Of a stretch of DNA of 33,931 nucleotides, positions 1 through 7,285 are shown piece by piece. Numbering within the stretch: position 1 is the first letter of the stretch; every line of letters starts with the position of its first letter. The position numbers and the translations under genes were made by a program. Source of the DNA: Blastococcus atacamensis (GTDB lineage: Bacteria > Actinomycetota > Actinomycetes > Mycobacteriales > Geodermatophilaceae); the NCBI RefSeq assembly GCF_002938425.1, contig NZ_POQU01000039.1, forward strand, positions 1 to 33,931, given 5' to 3'. The notes beneath the pieces are model-generated. The model saw nothing but the letters and a program-made list of their open reading frames with translations. It was not told the origin of the DNA and made no database searches.

Positions 1-21
1 GGCAGTCATGGCGTGCTCCAT
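1..21 (-). CDS. Start of a gene running off the left edge (partial)
   Basis: Only the first seven codons are in the window (MEHAMTA), beginning with ATG at 21-19 on the minus strand. The support is a strong purine-rich ribosome binding site (AGGGAG, seven bases before the ATG) just downstream of the 65-700 gene, in the same orientation and 43 bases from its stop. It is therefore probably the third gene of the same operon. Seven residues are not enough to assign a family. Confidence 0.45.
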
Positions 22-64
22 GGTCCCACTCCCTCACCGTTCCCGGTGCCGCCCGAGACCGACC

Positions 65-700
65 TCACCCCATCCGGCTCCCGCGCTGCCCGCCCGTCCC
101 CGCGGGAACCGCTGCCGCGTCACCGTCCGCTCCCGGGCCGGGAGCTGCCGCGGCCCACCTGCGGAGGGCCACGGACACCGCGGCCAGCGCGACCGCCTTG
201 GCCAGGGCTCCCGAGTAGCCGCCGTGGTCGGCCAGCCCGGCGATGGGCGAGAGCGCCACCCCGGCGGCGATGGAGCCTGGTTCCAGCAGGATCAGCGACC
301 AGCCGGCGGAGGCGGGCAGCACCCCGGCGCGGATCAGCGCGCTCCCCCACGAGATCAGGCCCGCCATCCAGGCCAGCGCGCCCAGCGGGAACCCCAGAAA
401 GGCCAGGCCGTCGAAGCCCAACCCCCAGGCGGCTGTCGCCGTCATGGTGAGGACCAGCGCCACCTGCGCCACCCCGTAGCTGACGCGCTCCCACCGCCCG
501 GCGCCGCCTGCGTGCGCCCGGTGCACGCAGGCGAAGGTGCCCATGGTGAGGAGACCTGGCACCAGCCATAGGACGTCGCGGTAGTTCTGCGGACCGGGCC
601 GGATCACCGACTCCGCCGAGAGGACAGTGAACCCCGCCGCCGCGGCCACGCCCAGGCGGTAGCCGAGCTCCGGTGCGCGGTTGAGGACCCGGCGGATCAC
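65..700 (-). CDS. Multi-pass membrane protein of unknown function
   Basis: A 211-residue, very hydrophobic protein with about six predicted membrane segments by eye (for example around LGVAAAAGFTVLSAE, VLWLVPGLLTMGTFA, VALVLTMTATAAWGL and the AFLGFPLGALAWMAGLISWG stretch), ending in a Pro/Gly/Ala-rich hydrophilic tail. I recognise no family or catalytic motif. The start is GTG at 700, chosen because it overlaps the stop of the upstream gene as GTGA and has GAGGGGG before it. A longer open frame reaches 922 but lies over the upstream gene and has no start signal. It is translationally coupled to the 697-1095 membrane gene, so the two products probably act together in the membrane. Confidence 0.7.
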   Translation of the reverse strand: MIRRVLNRAPELGYRLGVAAAAGFTVLSAESVIRPGPQNYRDVLWLVPGLLTMGTFACVHRAHAGGAGRWERVSYGVAQVALVLTMTATAAWGLGFDGLAFLGFPLGALAWMAGLISWGSALIRAGVLPASAGWSLILLEPGSIAAGVALSPIAGLADHGGYSGALAKAVALAAVSVALRRWAAAAPGPGADGDAAAVPAGTGGQRGSRMG

Positions 701-1095
701 GCCCGCCCCCTCACGGCCGGGCGGCTCAGCGCCAGCAGCACGATCAGCACCGCGCCGACGGCCATGAACCCGACCGACTCCTGCTCGTCGTAGACGGCGA
801 ACTTCACGACACCGAACACCAGGTCGAGGGCGATCAGGCCGGCCAGCGCCGGCAGGACCCGCCGGTCGCTGCCCAGCCGGAAGGCCGCGAAGAGGAAGGC
901 GACGGCCAGCGCGGCCGACCACGCTGCGACCGTCCAGTCACCGAGGCCCTGCAGGTCGCCGCCCTGCTCGGCGGTGGCGAAGAAGGTGAAGTAGGCGGTG
1001 CCGTAGAGCTTGACCGCGCCGAACAGGCCCAGCAGCACCTGGGTACCGCGCAGCAGCGCCCTGCGGCCGAGGGCGGGTGGCACGTCGGTGGTCAT
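697..1095 (-). CDS. Small four-helix membrane protein, unknown function
   Basis: A 132-residue protein with about four membrane segments (near GTQVLLGLFGAVKLYGTAYF, WTVAAWSAALAVAFLFAAF, LPALAGLIALDLVFGVVKF and FMAVGAVLIVLLAL) joined by short loops. The ATG at 1095 has an excellent AGGAGG site seven bases upstream. No family is recognised; the size and layout resemble small DoxX-like or uncharacterised actinobacterial membrane proteins, but I see no diagnostic motif. It is first of a coupled pair with the gene ending at 65 and is divergent from the kinase gene at 1250, with 154 bases between them. Regulation by that two-component system is possible but is only inferred from position. Confidence 0.75.
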   Translation of the reverse strand: MTTDVPPALGRRALLRGTQVLLGLFGAVKLYGTAYFTFFATAEQGGDLQGLGDWTVAAWSAALAVAFLFAAFRLGSDRRVLPALAGLIALDLVFGVVKFAVYDEQESVGFMAVGAVLIVLLALSRPAVRGRA

Positions 1096-1199
1096 GTCGT
1101 CCTCCTGCGGTATCGAGCGGCCCGGTGCGATCGACCGGCACGGCGCACGCTAGGGAGATCGGCGGCCCGGCCGCATCGCCCCGAGGGCGGCTCCGCCGG

Positions 1200-1249
1200 T
1201 CAGCCCACGGGCTGATGGATTCGGCCGCTGATCGACCTAGGCTTCGCAC
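1200..1249 (+). promoter_or_regulatory. Candidate promoter with palindrome in front of the kinase operon
   Basis: TAGGCT at 1238-1243 fits an actinobacterial -10 (TAnnnT) and ends six bases before the GTG at 1250, so transcription would start on or next to the start codon. No Shine-Dalgarno sequence precedes the GTG, which agrees with a leaderless message. A near-perfect palindrome TCAGCCC-AC-GGGCTGA lies at 1200-1215, where an activator or the operon's own regulator could bind. The -35 element is not convincing. Confidence 0.35.
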
Positions 1250-2386
1250 GTGACCCGGTCGCTACCCGTCCGCTGGCGTCCGCCGAGGACGGACGCCGCC
1301 CTGGCGGCGGGCTCGCTCGTGCTCTCGCTGGCGCAGGTAGCCGTCTGGCCCATCGCACATCCGGCGGTTTCCGCGCTGGTCGCCGTGGGTTCGACCCTGC
1401 CCGTCGCGTACCGGCGGGTCGTCCCGACCAGCGCGGCGCTGGCGACGACGGCGATGTGGCTGGTGCCGACCCACGGGTTCCTGCTGCTCGGCTTCGTCCT
1501 GGCCGGGCTGGTCTTCTACTCGTTCGGTCTTCTCGAACCCGCCCTCCGGCGGGTGGTCGCCGTGGCCTCGCTCGCCTCAGTGGTCGGCGTGGTGATGACC
1601 CTCGCGGGTCCGGAGGCTCCACCGGCAGCCATCGGTGCGGTCCTGGTCGTCGCCGGCCCCGTGCTGGCCGGCCGGCTGGTGGCTCACCAGCGGGCGCAGA
1701 ACGCGCAGCTCCGGGAGCTCACCGCCGAGTTGGTGCGGGGACGGGCCGCAGCCGAGCTCGCCGCCGTCGCCGAGGAGCGTGCCCGCATCGCCCGCGAGCT
1801 GCACGACGTCATCGGCCACGAGGTCAGCGTCATCGCCGTGCAGGCCGATGCCGCCGCCGCGGCGCTGAGCCGCGCTCCGAAACTGGCGGCGGCGCCCGTG
1901 GCGGCGATCCGCCGGGCGGCCGGCGAGACCCTCGACGAGATGCGCCGCGTGGTTGCCCTGCTGCGGGGGCCGGACGACCACGAGGCGCTGCACCCGCAAC
2001 CCGGCCTTGCCGACCTCGGCGGGTTGGTGGAGCGCGCCCGCCTCGCCGGCGCCGAAATCGACCTGGCGATGCGATTGCCGGCCACTCCGCCGCCGCCGAG
2101 CCTCCAGCTGACGGTGTACCGGGTCGTGCAGGAGGGGCTCACCAACACCCGGAAGCACGCGCCCGGCGCCTCGGTCCAGGTCCGGGTCGAGGACGCCGGC
2201 GACCACCTCTGCGTGGAGGTCGTCGACAGTGGCGGCCGGCTCGCCCGGAGCCCAGGCGGCGGACACGGGCTCATCGGCATGCGGGAGCGCGTGGGCATGC
2301 ACGGCGGAACGCTCCAGGCCGGGCCGACGGCCGACGGCTTCGCGGTCGCCGCGCGGCTGCCCCTGACCGTGGCGGGACGTTCGTGA
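1250..2386 (+). CDS. Sensor histidine kinase, NarL/DesK (HisKA_3) type
   Basis: A 378-residue membrane kinase that should autophosphorylate on His185 and pass phosphate to the response regulator encoded next. Residues about 15-145 form four or five hydrophobic segments with very short loops, so the sensor is probably intramembrane or senses the envelope. The HisKA_3 dimerisation motif RIARELHDVIGHEVSVIA is at 179-196, and the ATPase domain shows the N box QEGLTNTRKHA (295-305), the D box VVDSGG (324-329) and the glycine-rich GGGHGLIGMRERV (336-348). GTG at 1250 is used; there is no ribosome binding site, suggesting a leaderless message. The stop overlaps the regulator start as GTGA. The ligand cannot be read from the sequence. 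Confidence 0.92.
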   Translation: MTRSLPVRWRPPRTDAALAAGSLVLSLAQVAVWPIAHPAVSALVAVGSTLPVAYRRVVPTSAALATTAMWLVPTHGFLLLGFVLAGLVFYSFGLLEPALRRVVAVASLASVVGVVMTLAGPEAPPAAIGAVLVVAGPVLAGRLVAHQRAQNAQLRELTAELVRGRAAAELAAVAEERARIARELHDVIGHEVSVIAVQADAAAAALSRAPKLAAAPVAAIRRAAGETLDEMRRVVALLRGPDDHEALHPQPGLADLGGLVERARLAGAEIDLAMRLPATPPPPSLQLTVYRVVQEGLTNTRKHAPGASVQVRVEDAGDHLCVEVVDSGGRLARSPGGGHGLIGMRERVGMHGGTLQAGPTADGFAVAARLPLTVAGRS

Positions 2387-3114
2387 CCGCCCGGACGGCG
2401 GACGAGCCGCCGGTCTCCGTGGTCCTCGTCGACGACCAGGCGATGGTCCGCGACGGGTTGCGGCTGGTCCTCGAGCTCTCCGGTGTCGCGGTCGTGGGCG
2501 AGGCGGCGGACGGCGCCGAGGGGGTGGCCGTGGTCGGGGACCGGCAGCCGGACGTCGTCCTGATGGACCTGCGGATGCCCGGCGTGGACGGCGTCGAGGC
2601 GACCCGGCGCATCGTGGACAGGGGCGGCCGCACGCGGGTCGTCGTACTCACCACCTTCGAGGGCGAGGAGCACGCCTACCTCGCGCTGCGAGCCGGGGCG
2701 TCCGGTTACCTGCTCAAGGACGCCGGTGCCGATCGCCTGGTCGCGGCGGTGCGCGCGGCGGCGGCCGGTGAGATGCCGATGGCGCCGGCGGTGGCCGCGC
2801 GGCTGGTGGCCTCCTACGTGAGCCGGCCGCCCGCCCGGCCGGCGGTCGACCGGCTGACGCCGCTCAGCGAGCGCGAGCAGGAGGTCCTGGCCCTCGTCGG
2901 CGCCGGGCGTTCCAACGCCGAGATCGCCGAGCACCTCGTCGTCTCGATGGCCACGGTGAAGAGCCACGTACGGCACATCCTGGCGAAGCTGGACCTGCGC
3001 GACCGCGCCCAGGCCATCGTGCTCGCACACGAGTGCGGATTGGTCCGGTCCGGCTGGACCGGCCCACCCCCTTCTGGGCGCGACCCGCATGCCTCTGCCA
3101 GGCTGCCGCCATGA
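2383..3114 (+). CDS. NarL/LuxR-family DNA-binding response regulator
   Basis: A 243-residue transcription regulator, partner of the kinase encoded just upstream. The receiver domain (about 11-130) has all key residues: the acidic pair D17-D18, phosphoacceptor D62 (LMDLRMPG), T90/T91 and K112 (YLLKDAG). The LuxR-type helix-turn-helix (about 157-220) contains LSEREQEVLALVGAGRSNAE and the recognition helix region SMATVKSHVRHILAKL. The start GTG at 2383 overlaps the kinase stop (GTGA), which decides it over the much longer open frame. The last 25 residues are Pro/Arg-rich and its stop overlaps the ATG of the polyphosphate kinase 2 gene (ATGA), so all three genes are coupled. It probably also controls its own operon; the palindrome at 1200-1215 is a candidate site. 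Confidence 0.92.
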   Translation: MTARTADEPPVSVVLVDDQAMVRDGLRLVLELSGVAVVGEAADGAEGVAVVGDRQPDVVLMDLRMPGVDGVEATRRIVDRGGRTRVVVLTTFEGEEHAYLALRAGASGYLLKDAGADRLVAAVRAAAAGEMPMAPAVAARLVASYVSRPPARPAVDRLTPLSEREQEVLALVGAGRSNAEIAEHLVVSMATVKSHVRHILAKLDLRDRAQAIVLAHECGLVRSGWTGPPPSGRDPHASARLPP

Positions 3115-3878
3115 GCCGGCTCGCCGACGTGGACCTGTCCCCCTCCCTGTCGAAGAAGGACGGCAAGAAGCAGCTGAAGGAGGCCCAGGCGCGGCTGGTC
3201 CACCTGCGACTGCTCCTCGGTGGCCAGATCGGTCCCGGGGAGCTCGGCCCGCCGCTGCTCGTGCTCTTCGAGGGCTGGGACGCGTCGGGCAAGGGCGGCG
3301 CGATCCAGCGCCTCGTCGGCGAGCTCGATTCGCGGCACGTGCGCGTGGCCCAGTTCTCCGCCCCCACGCATGACGAGAAGCGGCACCACTTCCTGTGGCG
3401 GTTCTGGCCGGTGCTGCCGGGCTGGGGAGGGATGAGCGTGCTGGACCGAACCTGGTACGGCCGGGTGCTCGTCGAGCGGGTGGAGGGCTTCGCGACCGAG
3501 GAGGCCTGGCGGCGTGCGTACGGGGAGATCGTGGACCTGGAGACGTCGCTGGCCGCCGAGGGCACGATCCTGGTGAAGTTCTGGCTGCACGTCTCCCCCG
3601 AGGAGCAGCTGCACCGGTTCGAGAAGCGCCGCGCCGACCCGTACAAGGCCTGGAAGCTCACCGACGAGGACTGGCGCAACCGGGAGAAGCGGGCGGAGTA
3701 CGAGACCGCCGTCGAGGACATGCTGGAGCACACGCACACCGAGGTCGCCCCCTGGCACGTGATCCCGGCGGACGACAAGCGCTGGGCCCGGGTGGCGGTG
3801 GTCCGCACGGTCTGCGAGGCGATCGAGCGGGCACTGCACGCCCGGGGCATCGATCCCGACCCGCCGCTGACGAACTGA
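3111..3878 (+). CDS. ppk2: Polyphosphate kinase 2 (PPK2) family protein
   Basis: A 255-residue cytoplasmic P-loop enzyme that transfers phosphate between inorganic polyphosphate and nucleotides. Seen: Walker A GWDASGKGG (55-63), the substrate-facing QFSAPTHDE (81-89), Walker B LDRTWYGRVLVERVEGF (111-127), KFWLHVSPEEQ (156-166) and the lid with KRRADPYKAWKLTDEDW (172-188). Length and a single domain fit one-domain PPK2 enzymes; whether the substrate is ADP, GDP or AMP cannot be settled by eye. The start is ATG at 3111, overlapping the response-regulator stop as ATGA; a longer frame from 3033 adds only regulator-overlapping residues. Coupling to a two-component system suggests polyphosphate use or nucleotide energy charge is part of the response that system controls. 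Confidence 0.92.
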   Translation: MSRLADVDLSPSLSKKDGKKQLKEAQARLVHLRLLLGGQIGPGELGPPLLVLFEGWDASGKGGAIQRLVGELDSRHVRVAQFSAPTHDEKRHHFLWRFWPVLPGWGGMSVLDRTWYGRVLVERVEGFATEEAWRRAYGEIVDLETSLAAEGTILVKFWLHVSPEEQLHRFEKRRADPYKAWKLTDEDWRNREKRAEYETAVEDMLEHTHTEVAPWHVIPADDKRWARVAVVRTVCEAIERALHARGIDPDPPLTN

Positions 3879-3883
3879 ACCGC

Positions 3884-4330
3884 CTACCGCTGCGCCGGGG
3901 CGACCGGCTGCCGGAGAACGGTGCGCTGCTTCGCGGGTGCGGTCCGGCGGACGTCGCTGAGGTAGATCTCGTGGTGCTTCCCGACCATGCGGAACCCGTG
4001 CCCGGGGATCACGACGTCGTGCAGCCGCGCGAGCACCTCGGTCTCGTCGTCGAAGGACCCGACGTGCAGCGTCTGCACGCACCGGCCTTCGGCGAGGCGC
4101 TCCATGCGCACGTTGTCCAGACGTGCGGGTCGCTTCCGCGCGGCCTGTTCGAGCGCGGCGAGGAACATGCTCCGGTCGATCCACGGCGGGACCAGGAGCA
4201 TCAGGGTCCAGTTCCACCTGGACTCGTCCCGCGCCGTCGTGAACGACTCCATGTCCTCGGCCCACCACAGTCCTTCCAGCGGCGGCACCACGTAGTCGCG
4301 ACCCAGCTCCGTCTTGCTGGCGAACTTCAT
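3884..4330 (-). CDS. GyrI-like small-molecule-binding protein, C-terminal fragment (frameshifted gene)
   Basis: A 148-residue frame holding most of a GyrI-like (SOUL/BacT-fold) ligand-binding protein: VVPPLEGLWWAEDMESF, WNWTLMLLVPPWID, QTLHVGSFDDE and GKHHEIYLSDVRRTAPAK are the conserved blocks of this family. Family members begin with a VDLK...PNTS segment, which here lies in another frame at 4327-4506. Reading the joint (about 4339), the N-terminal frame ends ...AVESLTPSPTG and this frame reads through VAYGMKFASK; adding one base after ESL gives an uninterrupted family-like sequence of about 207 residues. The ATG at 4330 overlaps the upstream stop as ATGA, so separate translation by re-initiation is conceivable. 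More likely it is a -1 frameshift (mutation or sequencing error). Converges with ppk2, five bases apart. Confidence 0.8.
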   Translation of the reverse strand: MKFASKTELGRDYVVPPLEGLWWAEDMESFTTARDESRWNWTLMLLVPPWIDRSMFLAALEQAARKRPARLDNVRMERLAEGRCVQTLHVGSFDDETEVLARLHDVVIPGHGFRMVGKHHEIYLSDVRRTAPAKQRTVLRQPVAPAQR

Positions 4331-4506
4331 CCCGTAGGCGACGGGGTGAGCGACTCGACCGCCTCGGCGAAGGCCGGCGAGGTGTTGGGGCCCCCGCTGC
4401 CGTCGACCATCAGGTACTGCAGCTCCGGCACGTCGACGACGCGGAAGGACCCCCGGGCCGCCCGGTAGGCGTCCAGCGAGCGCTTGAGGTCGACCTTGGC
4501 CGTCAT
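4327..4506 (-). CDS. GyrI-like protein, N-terminal fragment (frameshifted gene)
   Basis: A 59-residue frame beginning MTAKVDLKRSLDAYRAARG and containing VPELQYLMVDGSGGPNTSP, the typical N-terminus of GyrI-like proteins of the kind encoded at 3884-4330. It ends early at TGA 4327-4329 because of the apparent single-base deletion near 4339. The ATG at 4506 overlaps the stop of the methyltransferase gene upstream as ATGA, so the intact gene was coupled to it. On its own this piece lacks most of the fold and is unlikely to be functional. Confidence 0.7.
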   Translation of the reverse strand: MTAKVDLKRSLDAYRAARGSFRVVDVPELQYLMVDGSGGPNTSPAFAEAVESLTPSPTG

Positions 4507-5150
4507 GGCCGGCCGACGACGGCGTGCTCGCGGACCCAGGCGTGCATGGCGATGCCCGCGGCCACCCCGGCGTTGATGGAGCGGGTGGAGCCGAACTGGG
4601 CGATCGAGACGGTCATCGCGGCGCCGTCGCGGGCCTCGGGGGTCAGCCCGGGGCCCTCCTGACCGAACAGCAGCACGCAGCGCTCGGGCAGCCGCACGGT
4701 CTCGATCGGCACCGCGCCCGGGCCGTTGTCCACCGCGACCACCGCGAGGCCCTGCTCGGCGGCGAACGCCAGGAGCCCGCCGACGTCGTCGTGGTGGCGC
4801 AGGTGCTGGTACCGGTCGGTGACCATGGCCCCGCGCCGGTTCCAGCGGCGGCGGCCGACCACGTGCACCTCGGCGGCGAGGAACGCGTTGGCCGTGCGCA
4901 CCACCGTACCGATGTTGAGGTCGTGCCCGAAGTTCTCGATGGCGACGTGGAACGGGTGCCGGCGCCGGTCGAGGTCGGCGACGATCGCCTCGACGGTCCA
5001 GTAGCGGTAGCGGTCGACGACGTTGCGCCGATCCCCCTCGGCCAGCAGTTGCGGGTCGTACCGCGGGTCCTCCGGCCACGGCCCCTCCCACGGACCGACG
5101 CCGACCGTCGTCCCCCAGTCGGTGGGGCCGGCCAGGACGTCGTCGCTCAC
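4503..5150 (-). CDS. SpoU/TrmH-family RNA 2'-O-methyltransferase
   Basis: A 215-residue SPOUT enzyme predicted to methylate a ribose 2'-OH in tRNA or rRNA using S-adenosylmethionine. The three SpoU motifs are present: motif 1 N79-IGTVVRTANAF, motif 2 LLFGQEGPGL (160-169) and motif 3 STRSINAGVAAGIAMH (188-203), which form the trefoil-knot cofactor site. About 60 residues precede the catalytic domain, with no clear L30e-like domain. GTG at 5150 is chosen because it overlaps the preceding stop as GTGA and the conserved sequence starts there; the frame is open to 5258 without a start signal. The target nucleotide cannot be deduced. It sits between two frameshifted genes but is itself intact. Confidence 0.88.
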   Translation of the reverse strand: MSDDVLAGPTDWGTTVGVGPWEGPWPEDPRYDPQLLAEGDRRNVVDRYRYWTVEAIVADLDRRRHPFHVAIENFGHDLNIGTVVRTANAFLAAEVHVVGRRRWNRRGAMVTDRYQHLRHHDDVGGLLAFAAEQGLAVVAVDNGPGAVPIETVRLPERCVLLFGQEGPGLTPEARDGAAMTVSIAQFGSTRSINAGVAAGIAMHAWVREHAVVGRP

Positions 5151-6125
5151 GCCCCGGATGGTTCCAGTTCGCCGTCGAGCCACTCCAGCCGACCGCCGTG
5201 CGGCGCCGACCGGGCCAGCGGCCGGCGGTCCAGGGAGACGACGAACTCCGTGCCCCATCCGTCGACCGGGCGCTCACCGGTCCCGGGCACGGCGCCGGGC
5301 GGCTCCTGGGCGAGCCAGCGCACCGGCAGGTCGGCGACCGCCTCGGCGAACCGCGCCCGGACGTCGCCGGGCACGTAGGGCAGCACCGCCGTGTGCATCA
5401 CGACCGTGCTGCCGGGAGACGCGAGCTCCATCGCGTCGAGGAGCCGGTCGACCAGTGGAAGGACCCCGTCCTCCCCACCCCTCGCACGCTCGGGGCGGGC
5501 CCCGGGACGGGGCCGAACTGCGCCACCGGGCCGGGCCAGACCAGCGCCCGCAGCCACTCCCGGTCATCGGGGTCCCGGGGGTCGAGCGGGTTCAGGTCGA
5601 TGCCGACGCGGGCTGCCACCTGCGGCATCGCGCTGGGCACCGGCACGGCCCCGGAGGTCTCGACCCGGATGCCGAGCGAGTCCGACGGCCGACCCGCACC
5701 CCGTCGTAGTCGTAGTCGTAGCCGTAGCGGTCGGGGTAGAGGCAGAGGCCCGCGGAGGCGCCGACCTCGATCAGCGTCAGCGGGCCGTCGAGCTGCGCGA
5801 GGACCGGGAGCAGGGCGCCGCAGCGGGCCGGCTCGTTGGTCTGGGTGGCGCGGGCGAGGACGGTCTCGCGCACCCGGTCACCGTCCTCGGTGATGCGGCG
5901 CTCGAGTTCGGCGCCGTCGGCGGGCGCTCCGCCCAGGAACTGCAGGGCTGCGAAGAGCAGATTGGGCTGCCGCTTGCCGGTCGGCAGCGCGGCGAGGAAC
6001 TCCAGCACGGGTCCGGACGCGGCGACGTGCGCGGCCAGCTCGGCGTACAGCGGGGAGGTGGGCTCCGCCTCGGCCACGAACTCGCGGTAGCCGCGGGCGA
6101 TCCGGTCGAGGTCCTCGTCGCTCAT
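5147..6125 (-). pseudogene. DUF2332 family gene with two -1 frameshifts
   Basis: DUF2332 proteins are about 330 residues and of unknown function. Here the family sequence is spread over three frames: 6125 to about 5690 (MSDEDLDRIARGYREF... to LCLYPDRYGYDYDYDGVRVG), about 5690 to about 5510 (SDSLGIRVETSGAVPVPSA, GIDLNPLDPRDPDDREW, RALVWP) and about 5510 to 5147 (GVLPLVDRLLDAM, TVVMHTAVLPYV, PVRWLAQE, LEWLDGELEP). Both joints have the phase expected from one missing base, at GGCCG near 5690 and in the G/C-run-rich stretch near 5490-5520. With both restored the length becomes 981 bases, a whole number of codons and normal for the family. Real decay and sequencing error both remain possible. The last stop overlaps the methyltransferase start as GTGA. 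Confidence 0.8.
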
Positions 6126-6144
6126 GCCGGCAGGATCGCAGAGC

Positions 6145-7260
6145 GTGCAGGATCACGGGGTGCAGCCCGACGTCCTCCTCCACCTGGTCGAGCCGTCGGC
6201 ATGGCGCGAGGCCCTGCGCGCAGGCGCGGTTCGGCCAACCTCGCTGACCGACGTCGGGTTCGTGCACCTGTCGACACCGGACCAGGTGCACCTGCCGGCG
6301 CAGGCACTGTTCCCCGGTCGGCGGGACGTGGCGCTGCTGGTCGTCGACCCCGCCCGGCTGCCCGACCCCGTGCGGTTCGAGCCCGGTCGCCTCGAGGACC
6401 CCGCCGGGATGTTGTTCCGGCACCTCTACGGTCCGCTGCCGACGAGCGCCGTCGTCGCCGTGGTGCCCTACCGCCGGCCGCTGCCCCCGCTGCCCTCCCC
6501 CGGCGACTCCGAGGCGCGCGCTCGCGCGTTCCTCACCTCGCTGCCCATCCGACGCGCCGTCGGGGTGGGCGACGTCCCCGGTGGCGTGGCCGTGCTCGAC
6601 CCCGACTTCCCGTACTCCCGCGACAACAACCGGCTGGTTCTCGCCGAGCCGGTGGACGCCGCCACGGTCGACGCCGCCGCCGAGCAGGTGGGCGGCAACG
6701 CCGGCTGGCCGCACCGCGCGGTGCTGCTGGCCTGGGCCGGGGCGGAGGACACCGCGGCGGCGCTGCGCGAGCGCGGCTGGGAGACCGAGGAACTGGTGCT
6801 GATGGCGCGCGCCGGCGAACCCGCGCCTCCCGGCGACGAGCGGGTGTCGGTCGTCGACCAGCGGGAGGTGCACGGCTTCTGGGAGCGGTCCTGGCTCGAG
6901 CGGTTGGCGCACGTGGGCCGCGACCTCGACCGGGTGGTGCGCGAACTCGTCGGCCGCGAGCACCTCAACGACCGGGTCGTGGCGGTGACCGATCTGGTGG
7001 TCCGGGAGGACGGGGAGGTCGTGGCGTCGGCCCAGCTGCGGGTCGACGGCGCCACCGCGGCGGTGGACTCGGTGCTGACCGCGCCGGCCGCCCGGGGCCG
7101 GGGGCACGCGGACGCCCTGCTGCGCCGGGCCCTGCGGCTCGCGGACGAGGCCGGCTGCGACCTCGTCGTCCTCGAGGCGACCGCCGACGACTGGCCGCAG
7201 CACTGGTACGCGCGACGCGGTTTCCGACCGGTCGGCACCATGTGGAGCGCGGAGCGGTGA
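6145..7260 (+). CDS. DUF952 - GNAT acetyltransferase fusion protein
   Basis: A two-domain protein of about 371 residues. The N-terminal 110 or so residues (VLLHLVEPSAWREAL, GFVHLSTPDQV, DPVRFEPGRLEDPAG, MLFRHLYGPLP) match the DUF952 domain, usually a free-standing protein of about 110 residues. The C-terminal part is a GNAT acetyltransferase: the acetyl-CoA loop is in VDSVLTAPAARGRGHADALLRRAL, followed by CDLVVLEATADDWPQHWYARRGFRPVG, a typical GNAT ending. Substrates are unknown. GTG at 6145 is preferred (AGGA nine bases upstream); GTG 6160 also has AGGA at good distance and ATG 6124 lacks a site. It is divergent from the DUF2332 pseudogene and ends against a shared terminator with cdsA. Confidence 0.8.
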   Translation: MQDHGVQPDVLLHLVEPSAWREALRAGAVRPTSLTDVGFVHLSTPDQVHLPAQALFPGRRDVALLVVDPARLPDPVRFEPGRLEDPAGMLFRHLYGPLPTSAVVAVVPYRRPLPPLPSPGDSEARARAFLTSLPIRRAVGVGDVPGGVAVLDPDFPYSRDNNRLVLAEPVDAATVDAAAEQVGGNAGWPHRAVLLAWAGAEDTAAALRERGWETEELVLMARAGEPAPPGDERVSVVDQREVHGFWERSWLERLAHVGRDLDRVVRELVGREHLNDRVVAVTDLVVREDGEVVASAQLRVDGATAAVDSVLTAPAARGRGHADALLRRALRLADEAGCDLVVLEATADDWPQHWYARRGFRPVGTMWSAER

Positions 7261-7266
7261 AGGCCC

Positions 7267-7285
7267 GCGAGGGTACGACCCTCGC
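7267..7285. terminator. Hairpin between convergent genes
   Basis: GCGAGGGT-ACG-ACCCTCGC forms a perfect eight-pair stem with a three-base loop, filling the 25-base gap between the stops of the DUF952-GNAT gene and cdsA. There is no U-run on either side. The position suggests it serves both converging transcripts. Confidence 0.7.

Noticed and set aside
1684-3090. Long open frame on the minus strand under the kinase and regulator genes
   Set aside because: G+C-rich coding DNA leaves long open antisense frames; this one has no ribosome binding site, no recognisable protein and lies wholly inside two certain genes.
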